Assembly: GCA_964444795.1 (NCBI GenBank) | Contig: CAYUIQ010000033.1 | Coordinates: 1-48,591 of the forward strand | Reading direction: 5' to 3' | Source: JABMRP01 sp964444795 | GTDB taxonomy: Bacteria > Planctomycetota > Planctomycetia > Pirellulales > Thermoguttaceae | Length of the DNA stretch: 48,591 nt | Shown here: piece after piece, positions 1-8,471 of the stretch | Layout: every line of letters begins with the position of its first letter | Position numbering within the stretch: position 1 is the stretch's first letter | The notes under the pieces: generated by a model | The model's database searches: none | Told to the model about the DNA's origin: nothing | What the model saw: the letters and a program-made list of their open reading frames with translations, nothing else | Position numbers and translations under genes: made by a program

Positions 1-432
1 GTCAGCTTTTCGCAGGTTGGCGGCAAGCTCCTTGGCGCCCAACTGAGCGGCCGCGACACGCATGGCTTGGGGATATTTCTTTGCCACGCGCCGGGCAAGA
101 TCCTGCCACCTGCGGTAGCCATCGAAATCGAGCATTTCCCACTCTCGCGTGTTCCTTTCGAGCAGGTACTTCTTCTCCAACAAGGCGATGACTTGCTGGG
201 GAGTTAGCTCGGCCCCTTCTCCCTCTTCCTCAATCGCGTCGGTAATTTGCTGTTCGATTTGAATGGGCGACCACTTTTCCGGCGGCGAGGCGGTCGCCAG
301 GCGGGGCATCGCGAATGCCGTAAGAAGCAGCGAGAACGCAACGATTCTCGCTGGCGGCGGGAAACCGACCGGAAACTTGCCCCACCGGTGCGTACGGCTC
401 AATGGCTCGCCACTGGCTTGGGTATTGAACAT
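1..432 (-). CDS. Secreted or membrane-anchored hypothetical protein, 3' end outside window
   Basis: An open frame of 144 codons reads on the minus strand from ATG at 432 and is still open at base 1, so only the N-terminal part is present. A GGGAG ribosome binding site lies about 7 bases upstream of this ATG. Residues about 29-49 are hydrophobic (RIVAFSLLLTAFAM then ATAS), consistent with a signal peptide after a basic, proline-containing lead. The following part is charged and looks helical, with an acidic patch (EEEGEGAE) and repeated Lys/Arg-Tyr-Pro text. I do not recognise a family. It lies 121 bases downstream of the sulfatase gene on the same strand, so the two may be co-transcribed; a link to sulfatase function is only inference. 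Confidence 0.7.
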   Translation of the reverse strand, partial: MFNTQASGEPLSRTHRWGKFPVGFPPPARIVAFSLLLTAFAMPRLATASPPEKWSPIQIEQQITDAIEEEGEGAELTPQQVIALLEKKYLLERNTREWEMLDFDGYRRWQDLARRVAKKYPQAMRVAAAQLGAKELAANLRKAD

Positions 433-553
433 GGCAGGCTCCCTTCACGCTTTCGACGCAACGGAGCCCGGTTCCGTTCCCTCGCTTGCCGACGAAATGA
501 CCATTTTCGGCAATCCCCATGCCCGGTTTCACCTCCAGCGAGACGGAGAAGGA

Positions 554-2029
554 CTACTCCCCCCGCTCGCCCAACCATGGGTCCCGGGTCTTCTTCAACC
601 ACGGAACCAACTCCTCGCGCGTCAACCGCTGGACCAACTCGGGCTGATCGGCGGCGATGTTCTTCAGTTGAAACGGATCCTCGCGATTGTCGTGCAATAC
701 GTGTCGCGTCGGGGCGTCGGGCGTTCTTTCGATCATCAGGGTATACCGATCCGTACGCACGCCGCGGCGGCCCAACTCGGGGCGCTCGGGAGGAATCCAT
801 AGATACATGGCCGAACTGGGCCGTGGGCCTTGCCCCGTGCGGAAGAGTTGTGCATGGCTGACTCCCTGGACGCTCGTGGGAATATCGTCCTTCAGGCCCA
901 TGAGATCCAACAGCGTGGGGTAGATGTCCGTGGTCGAGAGCAGCAGATCGTCGCGCCGCGGGGCGATGTTGCCCGGCCAGCGGATCAGGAACGGGACGAT
1001 CAGCGACTCCTCCCAATGCACGTTCTTTGTGGTATGATCGTGGCTACCCAAGCAGTTGCCGTGATCGGCCGTGAAGACGACGATCGTGTCCTTATCGAGC
1101 CCCGTCTCGGCCAGCACGCGAAGAATGCGGCCAAACTGATCGTCGACGCCGGTGATCATGGCGAAGTAGTTCTTGATCTGCGCCCGTGCTATTTTCGCAC
1201 CACGCGTATCGCCCTGGAGGTTGACGTTGTCGCGGCTGATGAGTTGCTCGGGCGTTTTATCGGCGTACGGAACCAGATACTTCTTGGGTACGAGCTGATA
1301 CGGCGTATGCGGCGGGTTCATCGACATGACCAGCGCAAAGGGCCGATCCGGCTTGCGATACTTGCCTCCGTCATTCTTGATGTACTTGATTGCCAGGTCG
1401 GTCTCGTGCTCCGGCCCCCATTGCTGGACCTTCACTCGCTCGTGGCGTTTCATGTCGTTCGACCAATACTCGGGCGTCAGGTGCCGGTCGAACGTGCCGT
1501 AGGCGTACCAGAAGTCGAACCCGTGGCGTCGCTCGGGCGGACACCATTCGTTCCAGGCGAACGTCTCCGAATTGTTGTAGCTCTCGACGTACGGCTTGTG
1601 CGGCGCGTCGAGGTGCCATTTGCCGATGTACCCCAGGCTGTAGCCCCGGTCGGCCAGAACGTCGGACCAGCAGCGATCGGTCTGGCGAAGCTGGTTGTCG
1701 AATGGGGCGGTGCGCGAATTGCAGTTGCTCAGCACCCCATTGGCGTGTGGATACTTGCCCGTCATGAGCATCGCCCGATAGGGGCTGCACACCGGATAGT
1801 TGCTCACCGCCTGGGTCAACACGAGCGACTGTTGGGCAAATCGGTCCAGGTTGGGGGTGACCACCGGCTCCTGGCCGAGAAAGCCCATCGCCTGACCTCG
1901 CATCTGGTCGGGGAAAACGAATACCAGATTCGGGCGCCGGGGTGGTTCGGCGGCTGCCGTGCTCTCGGTCGACTGCAATACGAGAGCCAGCGAAGCAACG
2001 ACAATCGCGAGTCCGGCTGAACGTTTCAT
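554..2029 (-). CDS. Formylglycine-dependent sulfatase (family S1), exported
   Basis: Predicted to hydrolyse sulfate esters, probably on polysaccharides. The ATG at 2029 (491 aa) is preferred over upstream in-frame starts: it has GGAAG 7 bases upstream and begins a clear signal peptide (MKRSAGLAIVVASLALVLQS). The sulfatase signature CSPYRAMLMTG carries Cys81, the residue converted to formylglycine by a maturation enzyme not seen in this window. Further family motifs are NLVFVFPDQ (metal site; PDQ rather than the usual DDQ), GYIGKWHLD and TADHGNCLGSHD. Length is normal for the family. The substrate cannot be read from sequence. A second, only distantly similar sulfatase lies at 18283-19893. The truncated gene at 1-432 follows on the same strand. 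Confidence 0.93.
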   Translation of the reverse strand: MKRSAGLAIVVASLALVLQSTESTAAAEPPRRPNLVFVFPDQMRGQAMGFLGQEPVVTPNLDRFAQQSLVLTQAVSNYPVCSPYRAMLMTGKYPHANGVLSNCNSRTAPFDNQLRQTDRCWSDVLADRGYSLGYIGKWHLDAPHKPYVESYNNSETFAWNEWCPPERRHGFDFWYAYGTFDRHLTPEYWSNDMKRHERVKVQQWGPEHETDLAIKYIKNDGGKYRKPDRPFALVMSMNPPHTPYQLVPKKYLVPYADKTPEQLISRDNVNLQGDTRGAKIARAQIKNYFAMITGVDDQFGRILRVLAETGLDKDTIVVFTADHGNCLGSHDHTTKNVHWEESLIVPFLIRWPGNIAPRRDDLLLSTTDIYPTLLDLMGLKDDIPTSVQGVSHAQLFRTGQGPRPSSAMYLWIPPERPELGRRGVRTDRYTLMIERTPDAPTRHVLHDNREDPFQLKNIAADQPELVQRLTREELVPWLKKTRDPWLGERGE

Positions 2030-2337
2030 GTCGATCTTCCTCGATATCAAGTGCGTTGAAGCCGTTGGGGGCTTGCCCACGCCCGGGGATTTCCGGGCAG
2101 ACAACGACACATGGTTTTCTACCAGTTTACCGGAGATCTGTCGGGGGGGAGTCTTTGCCTTGTTTTCCTATCCGCCATAAAGCGGTGGCCGGACGTCGGC
2201 GGTTGCCGAAAATCGCCGAACTGGATGCTTGCATTCCCCGGGCAGACGCCCTAAAAAGAGGGCCTTTGAGTTTCGCCGCTCGGTATCGTACAGCTTCGTT
2301 TCGACCGTTGGGTTACGCAAGAAACCGGAGGTTGAAA

Positions 2338-2703
2338 ATGGATTTTGTCATTCTGCTTGCCGTGGGCGCCGCCTTTACGGCTTTCGCCGCCTTCGTGTTT
2401 ACCGTCCTGACGTTGGGCTTGGGGATGGTTTGGTCCGACTTCGAGGTCTCCGGGCCGGACAATTGGTCGTTTGGCGATTTCTACCTGCGCTATCTTATCA
2501 TCGCCGCCGTATTCACCGTAGTGACGCTGCCGCTGTACGGCTTCCTGGGAATTGCCGCCCTTGCCATGGCCTACAAGTACGTATTCGACGCGGGTTGGAC
2601 CCAGGCACTGGTGATGGGCATCGGCGGAGGAATCATCGCCATCGTGCTGTTCGCCATCCTCATGTTCGTGGTGCTGCCCGCCTTCGGGTTGGCCCTGTTG
2701 TAG
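2338..2703 (+). CDS. Small three-helix membrane protein, unknown function
   Basis: 121 residues from ATG at 2338 with a GGAGG ribosome binding site 7 bases upstream. Three long hydrophobic stretches are visible: residues about 3-30, about 50-80 and about 95-121, the last two rich in Ile, Val, Ala and Gly. A short polar loop (DFEVSGPDNWSFGDFYLR) separates helices 1 and 2. The open frame continues far upstream, but the Shine-Dalgarno site and the change to membrane-protein composition mark 2338 as the start. It converges on the sialate O-acetylesterase gene, whose stop lies 12 bases away. I do not recognise the family. Confidence 0.75.
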   Translation: MDFVILLAVGAAFTAFAAFVFTVLTLGLGMVWSDFEVSGPDNWSFGDFYLRYLIIAAVFTVVTLPLYGFLGIAALAMAYKYVFDAGWTQALVMGIGGGIIAIVLFAILMFVVLPAFGLALL

Positions 2704-2714
2704 GGTCGTGGCGT

Positions 2715-4079
2715 TCACTCGCCCGTGGCGCCTTGCCAGTTGTTGGTTTGGAACGGCGAGACGGGCAGGCCTTCGGTGTTGGTGAGGTTGGGGTTGGCTA
2801 CTTTGTGCCAGCCGAAGCGGACTTGCGTCGGTGCGGCGAGGCCCTCGGATTGGACGACGACCGTTTGCCCGTCGATCACGGCGGTAGCGGCTTGGAATTG
2901 GCCGTCGGCGCCGGCGATCTGGAACTCGGAAAGCGGCTTGCCGTCGCGCGATTTCAGCCCGCTGCCGGCGTGGGCGAATTGCAGGCGGATCTTGTTGCCC
3001 TCGATTTTCATCGACTTGTACAACGGGCCGGAGTAGACCAGATCGGTCTGGCCGTAGTTCTTCGCCAGCGCCCAGAGGGCCAGGCGATTGCCGACGTCGA
3101 GCTTGTTGCGGGGGTGAATGTCACCGATGTTGTCGATCAGGTCGGTGATCACGGCCATGCCCGTGCCGGGGATCTTGAGACTGGCCACCTGGGCTTCCCA
3201 CAGGGCCGGTAGTTGGCCCGGCTCGTAACGGCCGGACCATGGGCCGATCTGCACGAAGTAGAACGAAAGGTCCTGTCCCCACGTCTTGCGCCATCCTTCG
3301 ATCAGCGCCTTCTTCTTGTCGTAATAGGCCAGACCGTTCTTCTGCAAGACGTTGGTCTCGCCCTGATACCAGATGGCTCCGCGCACGGCCAGCGGTTGCA
3401 GCGGGGCGATCATGCCGTTGTACATGCCGCCGGAGCCTTTGTCGGTGACGGTCCACGGCTCGATCGGCGAACCGCCCCAGGAGCTATTGATCAGCCCCAG
3501 CGGCACATCGAGTTCCTTGTGCAGACGCAGCCCGTAGTAGTAAAGCACGGCGGAGAAACTGCCCACGGTCTGGGGCGAACATACCTTCCAATCGGCGTTG
3601 ACGTTAGTGTCCGGGGTCGGTTTCTGCACTTTGGGGACATGGAAAAGACGAATCCGCGGATGATCGGCCGCGGCAATCGCTTCGGCGGCCCCGTTGGTAT
3701 TGGTCAGCCGCCACTCCATGTTCGACTGGCCCGAGCCGACCCAGACCTCGCCGATGAGAATGTCTTCCAACGCGATCTTGTTCTTGCCGCTGATCGTCAG
3801 GCTGTGCGGCTTGCCGTCGGCTTCGACCGCGGGCAGAACGACCTTCCAATCGCCCTGGGCGTCGGCCTTGGTCGCCACGGCCGCCTTGTCGTCCAGTTGC
3901 ACGCTGACGGCCTCACCCGGCTCGGCCCAACCCCAGATGGGCAGCGGCATCTCTCGCTGCAAGACCATGTGGCTGTCGATCACCGTCGGCAGCGTGACAT
4001 CCGCGGTGGCGTATCCGCCGCCGGTCGCCGCCAGGAGCAGCAAGATCGCCAGGGTTCGCATCGGCAAGTTCATTTTCAT
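2715..4079 (-). CDS. Sialate O-acetylesterase-like SGNH esterase (SASA family), secreted
   Basis: 454 residues from ATG at 4079, with GAAAGG upstream. The N-terminus is a signal peptide (MPMRT-like basic start, then LAILLLLAATGGGYA). The start of the mature part, DVTLPTVIDSHMVLQREMPL, is typical of bacterial and planctomycete 9-O-acetylesterases. The catalytic serine sits in GSGQSNMEW (Ser119) and the Asp/His pair in NIGDIHP near residue 333. Such enzymes remove acetyl groups from sialic acid or, in environmental bacteria, more often from acetylated polysaccharides. With the neighbouring sulfatase it suggests attack on decorated glycans; this is inference. Length is normal for the single-domain form. 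Confidence 0.9.
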   Translation of the reverse strand: MKMNLPMRTLAILLLLAATGGGYATADVTLPTVIDSHMVLQREMPLPIWGWAEPGEAVSVQLDDKAAVATKADAQGDWKVVLPAVEADGKPHSLTISGKNKIALEDILIGEVWVGSGQSNMEWRLTNTNGAAEAIAAADHPRIRLFHVPKVQKPTPDTNVNADWKVCSPQTVGSFSAVLYYYGLRLHKELDVPLGLINSSWGGSPIEPWTVTDKGSGGMYNGMIAPLQPLAVRGAIWYQGETNVLQKNGLAYYDKKKALIEGWRKTWGQDLSFYFVQIGPWSGRYEPGQLPALWEAQVASLKIPGTGMAVITDLIDNIGDIHPRNKLDVGNRLALWALAKNYGQTDLVYSGPLYKSMKIEGNKIRLQFAHAGSGLKSRDGKPLSEFQIAGADGQFQAATAVIDGQTVVVQSEGLAAPTQVRFGWHKVANPNLTNTEGLPVSPFQTNNWQGATGE

Positions 4080-4456
4080 CGTTGGCCTTTCGTGGGCTGG
4101 GGGGAAATTCTTCTCAGTAGGCTTCCGTACGATGGCCCTCCGAGGCCGTCGCTGTGACGAAAACACCGGCTCTCGACGGCCTCGGAGGGCCATCGTACAG
4201 ACGGTCTGAGACGAAGCCTACCTTGCATGCAACGTGCCTACCACAAATACCCGCGGGAGCGGCGGTTGTCAAGAAACGGGGGCCATTCGTCTGAATTGCA
4301 CCGTGGTCGGGCTCTACCCGCCCTTATTGCCAACAGCGATTTCATTGTCAATAATGGGGCCGTAGGCTCATTTCGCTTGCCTTGCGATGCTCGCGAGTGT
4401 CACGGCGAGCCTCGGATGATCACACGATCACGGATCGTACTGGTAAGCAGGCTGCA
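4080..4456. other. Intergenic region with a nested palindrome
   Basis: The 377 bases between the divergent esterase and symporter genes should hold promoters for both. The esterase-proximal half is filled by the palindrome at 4118-4222. No convincing sigma-70 boxes were picked, and no further gene is seen. Confidence 0.6.
4118..4222. repeat. Dispersed palindromic repeat, family 1, copy 1
   Basis: Two 25-base arms, 4127-4151 and 4174-4198, are perfect reverse complements (arm begins GTACGATGGCCCTCCGAGG). They enclose a 22-base loop. An outer pair, GTAGGCTTC near 4118 and GAAGCCTAC near 4214, extends the cruciform. The same arm recurs at 27290-27363, 40320-40409 and partly at 41924-41948, always between genes, so this is a REP/BIME-like dispersed element. 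It could fold as RNA and act as a 3' stem-loop for the esterase mRNA or a 5' structure; no U-tract follows. Confidence 0.85.
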
Positions 4457-6631
4457 ATGTCCGATAGCAAGAAACGCCGCTTGAGCCTTTCCGCGAAAAC
4501 CCTGATCGGATTCGCGATGGGGATCGCCTGCGGCGTGTTCTTTGGCGATCTCTGTGGGTGGCTAAAGATCTTGGGCGATGCGTTCGTCGGACTCCTGCAG
4601 ATGACCGTGTTGCCGCTGATCGTGCTCTTGCTGATTGCGAGCGTGGGAAGATTGACCGGGCAACAAGCGGCTCGTCTTGTCGGGCGAGTGGGGCTGATAC
4701 TGTCGATCCTGTGGGTGGTTGGCCTGCTCGCTGTTCTTGTGATGGCATCGACGTTTCCACCGCGTCAGTCGGCGGCGTTCTACAGCAATTCGTTGCTCGA
4801 AACTCCCCCGCCTCTGGACGTGGTGGAACTGTTCATTCCCACAAATCCATTCCGTTCCCTGGCCAACAACTGGATTCCGGCGGTCGTGATCTTCTCCGTG
4901 GGTCTGGGGGCCGCCGTCATGGGCATGCCCGACAAAGAGCGGTTTCTGTCTCGGCTGGACGGTTGGCTGGACGCCATCAAACGTTTGAACGGCTACGTCG
5001 TTCTCTTGACGCCGTACGGGGTGTTCGCCATAGTGGCGGCGACCGCGGGAACCATGACGATCGAGGAGATGGCGCGCATCCAAGCGTATCTTCTCTCCTA
5101 CACGGCGGCGGCCGTTGTCCTGACATTCTTCCTGCTGCCGGCGTTGGTCACCTCATGCACGCCGTTTCGCTATCGGGAAATTCTCGACGTGACCTTGCAG
5201 GCGATGATTACGGCGTTTGCCACCGCGAAGCTGATTGTCGTGCTGCCCATGCTCATCGAGAAGACGCAGGAGCTATTTGAGAAACACGGCTTGGGAAGCG
5301 ACGAAGTCCGTGCGGACGTGGAGGTGATCTATCCGCTGATGTATCCGATCCCCAATCTGGGGAAGCTGCTGACCTTGGTCTTCGTTCCGTTTGCCGCCTG
5401 GTTTGTCGGCACTTCGCTGGAAGCAACGGAATACCCGTCGCTGCTTGCCCTGGGCAGTGTCACTTACTTCGGCAAGCCGATCCTTGCGATGCCGTTTTTG
5501 TTGGACACCTTTCGGCTGCCGGCCGACATGTTTCAACTGTTCGTCGTTGCCGACGTCTATTGTTCTCGGATCGGTGACGTCTTGGCGGTGATGCACCTGT
5601 TCGCGTTGACCGCGTTGGGAACCTGCGCGACGAGGGGACTCTTGCGCATCCGGTTCCCTCAACTGGCCGCACGCCTGGGAGCTACCGTAGGCGTCGCCGC
5701 GATTCTGTTTTTCGGCCTGCGCGGTTGGCTGGCACGATCGGACAGCGCCGGACCGTCGAAGGAAACCGCGGTGGCGCAAATGCAACTGCTGCGGCATCCG
5801 GTACCCACCATCGTACACGACGCCACGCCTCGGGAGCCGACGCCTCGGGCGGACGGCGTCTCGCACCTGGACGCCATCCGAAACTTCGGCGTCCTTCGCG
5901 TCGGGTTCTTGCCGCACCGTCTGCCCTATTCCTACTTCAACGCGCAGGGTGAACTCGTTGGTTTCGACGTCGATACGGTCAATATGCTGGCCGAGGAATT
6001 GGACTGTCGTATCGAGTTCTTTCCATTTGAATACGCGGATCTAGCGTGGCATTTGCAGGCGAACCACTTCGACGTGGCCATTTCGGGATTACCCGTCACG
6101 ACTTCAAGTTTGATCCGAATGCGGTTTTCCGAACCCTACCTCGACGTGTCGCTGTCGTTCGTCGTGCGCGATCATCGGCGCAAACAATTCGCTACCGCGG
6201 ACGGCATTCGACAACTTGACGACCTAACAATTGCGGTCCCCGCCGACGCCTATTTTAGCGGCGTGGTGAAAGCGCGCTTTCCGAGCGCGAGACTCGAAGT
6301 CGTCGGTTCCCCCCGCGAGTTTTTTGAAGGCGACGAGGAGGAGTTCGACGCGCTGCTGATCGACGCGGAGAGCGGTGCGGCGTGGACGTTTCTCCATCCC
6401 GGCTACCGCCCGGTCGTGCCGAGAGATTGGCGGATCAAAGTGCCGCTGGGATTCGGCGTGGCCCGCGATGATCGAGATCTTTCCGACTTCCTGTCGCAAT
6501 GGATCGAGTTGAAGAGGCAGAGCGGCGACTTGGAGCAATTGTATAACTACTGGATCTTGGGTCGGATCGATATCGGCAATTCACGACGTTGGAGCATTCT
6601 CCGCAACGTGCTGGGGGTCGGCGTCGACTGA
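4457..6631 (+). CDS. SDF-type cation:dicarboxylate/amino-acid symporter fused to a periplasmic solute-binding domain
   Basis: 724 residues from ATG at 4457. Residues about 15-430 are a multi-spanning membrane domain of the sodium:dicarboxylate symporter (SDF, GltP/DctA) superfamily. A last hydrophobic helix (VGVAAILFFGLRGWLA) is followed by a linker and then residues about 472-705, a family-3 solute-binding fold (begins FGVLRVGFLPHRLPYSYFN; contains GELVGFDVDTVNMLAEEL and DVAISGLPVTTSSLIRMRFS). Binding proteins of this type bind amino acids. The serine-rich HP1 motif of classical glutamate transporters is replaced by AFATAKLIVVLP, and no NMDGT motif is seen, so the transport mechanism may differ. 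The tethered domain probably delivers substrate from the periplasm; a ligand-sensing role is also possible. Divergent from the esterase gene; no clear Shine-Dalgarno. Confidence 0.85.
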   Translation: MSDSKKRRLSLSAKTLIGFAMGIACGVFFGDLCGWLKILGDAFVGLLQMTVLPLIVLLLIASVGRLTGQQAARLVGRVGLILSILWVVGLLAVLVMASTFPPRQSAAFYSNSLLETPPPLDVVELFIPTNPFRSLANNWIPAVVIFSVGLGAAVMGMPDKERFLSRLDGWLDAIKRLNGYVVLLTPYGVFAIVAATAGTMTIEEMARIQAYLLSYTAAAVVLTFFLLPALVTSCTPFRYREILDVTLQAMITAFATAKLIVVLPMLIEKTQELFEKHGLGSDEVRADVEVIYPLMYPIPNLGKLLTLVFVPFAAWFVGTSLEATEYPSLLALGSVTYFGKPILAMPFLLDTFRLPADMFQLFVVADVYCSRIGDVLAVMHLFALTALGTCATRGLLRIRFPQLAARLGATVGVAAILFFGLRGWLARSDSAGPSKETAVAQMQLLRHPVPTIVHDATPREPTPRADGVSHLDAIRNFGVLRVGFLPHRLPYSYFNAQGELVGFDVDTVNMLAEELDCRIEFFPFEYADLAWHLQANHFDVAISGLPVTTSSLIRMRFSEPYLDVSLSFVVRDHRRKQFATADGIRQLDDLTIAVPADAYFSGVVKARFPSARLEVVGSPREFFEGDEEEFDALLIDAESGAAWTFLHPGYRPVVPRDWRIKVPLGFGVARDDRDLSDFLSQWIELKRQSGDLEQLYNYWILGRIDIGNSRRWSILRNVLGVGVD

Positions 6632-7004
6632 AGGTTTGTCCGGATTGTTTTCACGGCCGCCACGGGATGATGACCTCTTGATTCCGCAGCGGGCAAGATA
6701 GCGAGTAGATGCTAAAGGCATTGCAGCGGTTAGGGTTACGAAGAGCCCATGCGGAGAATTCGACCATTTCCGACACCTGACGCCTGCCCGGCGTCCGGAT
6801 CTGTTTCTTCCCAACTCGGGGCAGCCTGCTCGCATCACACCGTGAGCCCGCTATACTAACCGGTGTATTGCTTCCACCCCTTGGGGGGCATAACCATGAA
6901 CGGTTCGCGTCCGGGGCATGGAGTTCCTGGTCGCTTCCTTTCAGCTTCGGCGGCGTGAACCCGAAGCAACATTCCCACAACACCCTTTTCGCGGGGCGGT
7001 TGAC
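6632..7004. other. Intergenic region, no gene recognised
   Basis: 373 bases between two plus-strand genes. A TATACT hexamer at 6852-6857 could be a -10 box for the protease gene, but no good -35 is spaced correctly. A 20-codon open frame at 6896-6958 starts 7 bases after GGGGGG and stops 46 bases before the protease ATG; it could be an upstream frame but its product has no recognisable feature. An open frame on the minus strand over 6651-7028 has no protein-like pattern. Confidence 0.5.
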
Positions 7005-7943
7005 ATGAGCATTGAGGAACCTTACCAATTTCCGTCAGAGCCGCCTCAGGACGTGCCGGCCCTCGAAGCCCCTGCGAGCAAGCCGTTTCCGGGATTTTGG
7101 GGCGCGGTGGCGCTGTGCCTGCTATTCTTGGCGCTGCAGTTGTTCGGCGGCATTGCCTATGCGATCGTGCTGACCATGATCGGTGGACCGCATGGCGTGG
7201 AAGAGTCGATGGCCGGGGTGATCGGGCCGATCAACGTCATCGCCTTCGCCGTGACGATGCTGGTGGGGCTGGCGCTGGGAGGGCTTCGGTGGTCGGAGGT
7301 CGTCCGGTTGACATCCTTTCGCGGAGTCCTCTTGCTGCCGATGGTGATTGCGGTTGTGGGCTTCGGGATTGTGGCCTCCGAGTTGGACAACGTCTCGCAG
7401 TTCCTTGTGCCGATGCCCGATTTCATCGCCAGACTGCTCGGCGACGTGTTCTCCGGCGGTCTTGGCATGGTGATTGTGCTGATGGTCGTCGCGCCGCTGA
7501 CCGAGGAACTACTCTTTCGGGGGCTGATCCTTCGCGGCTTCATGCAGCGTTACGGCACGGTCGTTGCCGTCCTGCTTTCCACGCTCCTGTTCGCCCTGAT
7601 TCACGTGAATCCCTACCAGTTCGCGTCGGCAATCCTCATGGGCGTCTTTCTGGCGTGGCTCTTCGTGCGAACGCGTTCCCTCTGGCCGTGCATCATCGCC
7701 CACGCCCTCTTCAACGGCCACGTGATCGTGCTCCCCATGCTCCGCGACAAGTACGGCCTTCAAATCCGCGGTTACACGGAAATGGCCGGCGACGGGTCGG
7801 TCGCGTTTCAGCCGCTCTGGTTTGACGCGCTGGGGCTGCTTCTGGTCGTTCTCGGCGTCGGGGTCGCGGCGCTGCTGGCCGGCCCAAAGCGGTCGAGGTC
7901 GCCGGCGAACAACTCCCCGCCCACTTCTGTCGTCCAATGCTGA
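7005..7943 (+). CDS. CPBP family intramembrane metalloprotease (CAAX protease/bacteriocin-processing type)
   Basis: 312 residues from ATG at 7005. The first 30 residues are acidic and proline-rich, then come about seven to eight hydrophobic segments. All three ABI/CPBP motifs are visible: EELLFRG (Glu167, Glu168, Arg172), FALIH with His200, and HALFN with His233 and Asn237. These form the intramembrane zinc site in the family. Bacterial members cleave membrane-bound peptides or prenylated-like substrates, or act in immunity and stress responses; no substrate is evident here. The C-terminus after the last helix is short and basic. The next gene starts 38 bases downstream on the same strand. 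Confidence 0.92.
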   Translation: MSIEEPYQFPSEPPQDVPALEAPASKPFPGFWGAVALCLLFLALQLFGGIAYAIVLTMIGGPHGVEESMAGVIGPINVIAFAVTMLVGLALGGLRWSEVVRLTSFRGVLLLPMVIAVVGFGIVASELDNVSQFLVPMPDFIARLLGDVFSGGLGMVIVLMVVAPLTEELLFRGLILRGFMQRYGTVVAVLLSTLLFALIHVNPYQFASAILMGVFLAWLFVRTRSLWPCIIAHALFNGHVIVLPMLRDKYGLQIRGYTEMAGDGSVAFQPLWFDALGLLLVVLGVGVAALLAGPKRSRSPANNSPPTSVVQC

Positions 7944-7981
7944 GTTAGCCCATTACAGGACCAGTTCCCAGGAAATCGGGG

Positions 7982-8292
7982 ATGAACGGAAATCCTTACC
8001 AGTCTCCCAATGAGCGTGCCGCGAGGAGGAAGTCGGTCCATCTGTTGGCTTGCTGCGGCAGGGTATTTCGTTTGACTGGCATTTCGCTCCTTGGAGAGAC
8101 ACTCCAGTTCATCGGAGTTGTTGCGGGTATGTGCGTGGGTGGTTTGCTCATTGTGGCGGCAACCTTTGGATTTGTATTCCAGTCGTGGTCGTCTACGAGG
8201 GTATTTTGCTTTGGTTGATGTTCCGTTTCGAGCGATGGTGTGAGGCGTTGAAGAACCGGAGAGAGAATCCCGAAGATTCGGATTTGTCGTGA
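7982..8292 (+). pseudogene. Small membrane protein with NPYQSP start, apparently frameshifted
   Basis: ATG at 7982 follows AGGAAATCGGGG and encodes MNGNPYQSPNE, an opening seen in many small planctomycete membrane proteins. The frame has hydrophobic helices at about residues 42-67 and then stops at 8218. The downstream continuation lies in another frame, from about 8180 to 8292, and encodes a second helix (VVVYEGILLWLMFRFERW) followed by a charged tail ending at 8292. A single-base indel near 8175-8185 would join them into one two- to three-helix protein of about 103 residues. Either a real frameshift mutation or a sequencing error; if neither, the 78-residue upstream product stands alone. 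Confidence 0.55.
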
Positions 8293-8471
8293 TTCGATGG
8301 ACACGTCCCACGTTCTGGCCAGCGTAGCTCAAACCCGTGAATAACCCGGATTAGCCGCCGAGGTCGATTTCTGATAAACTGTCGGGTGGCCGTCCGTGGT
8401 ACTGTCGGGATGACACGCGGCGTCGCGGATTGGAAATCGCGGACTCACGTCTTTCTCTGCAAGGCTGACAA

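Noticed and set aside
830..2020. 396-codon plus-strand frame over the first sulfatase
   Set aside because: Shadow of a clear sulfatase gene; no recognisable domain.
6651..7028. 125-codon minus-strand frame before the CPBP protease
   Set aside because: No start signal, no domain, and overlap with the protease start.
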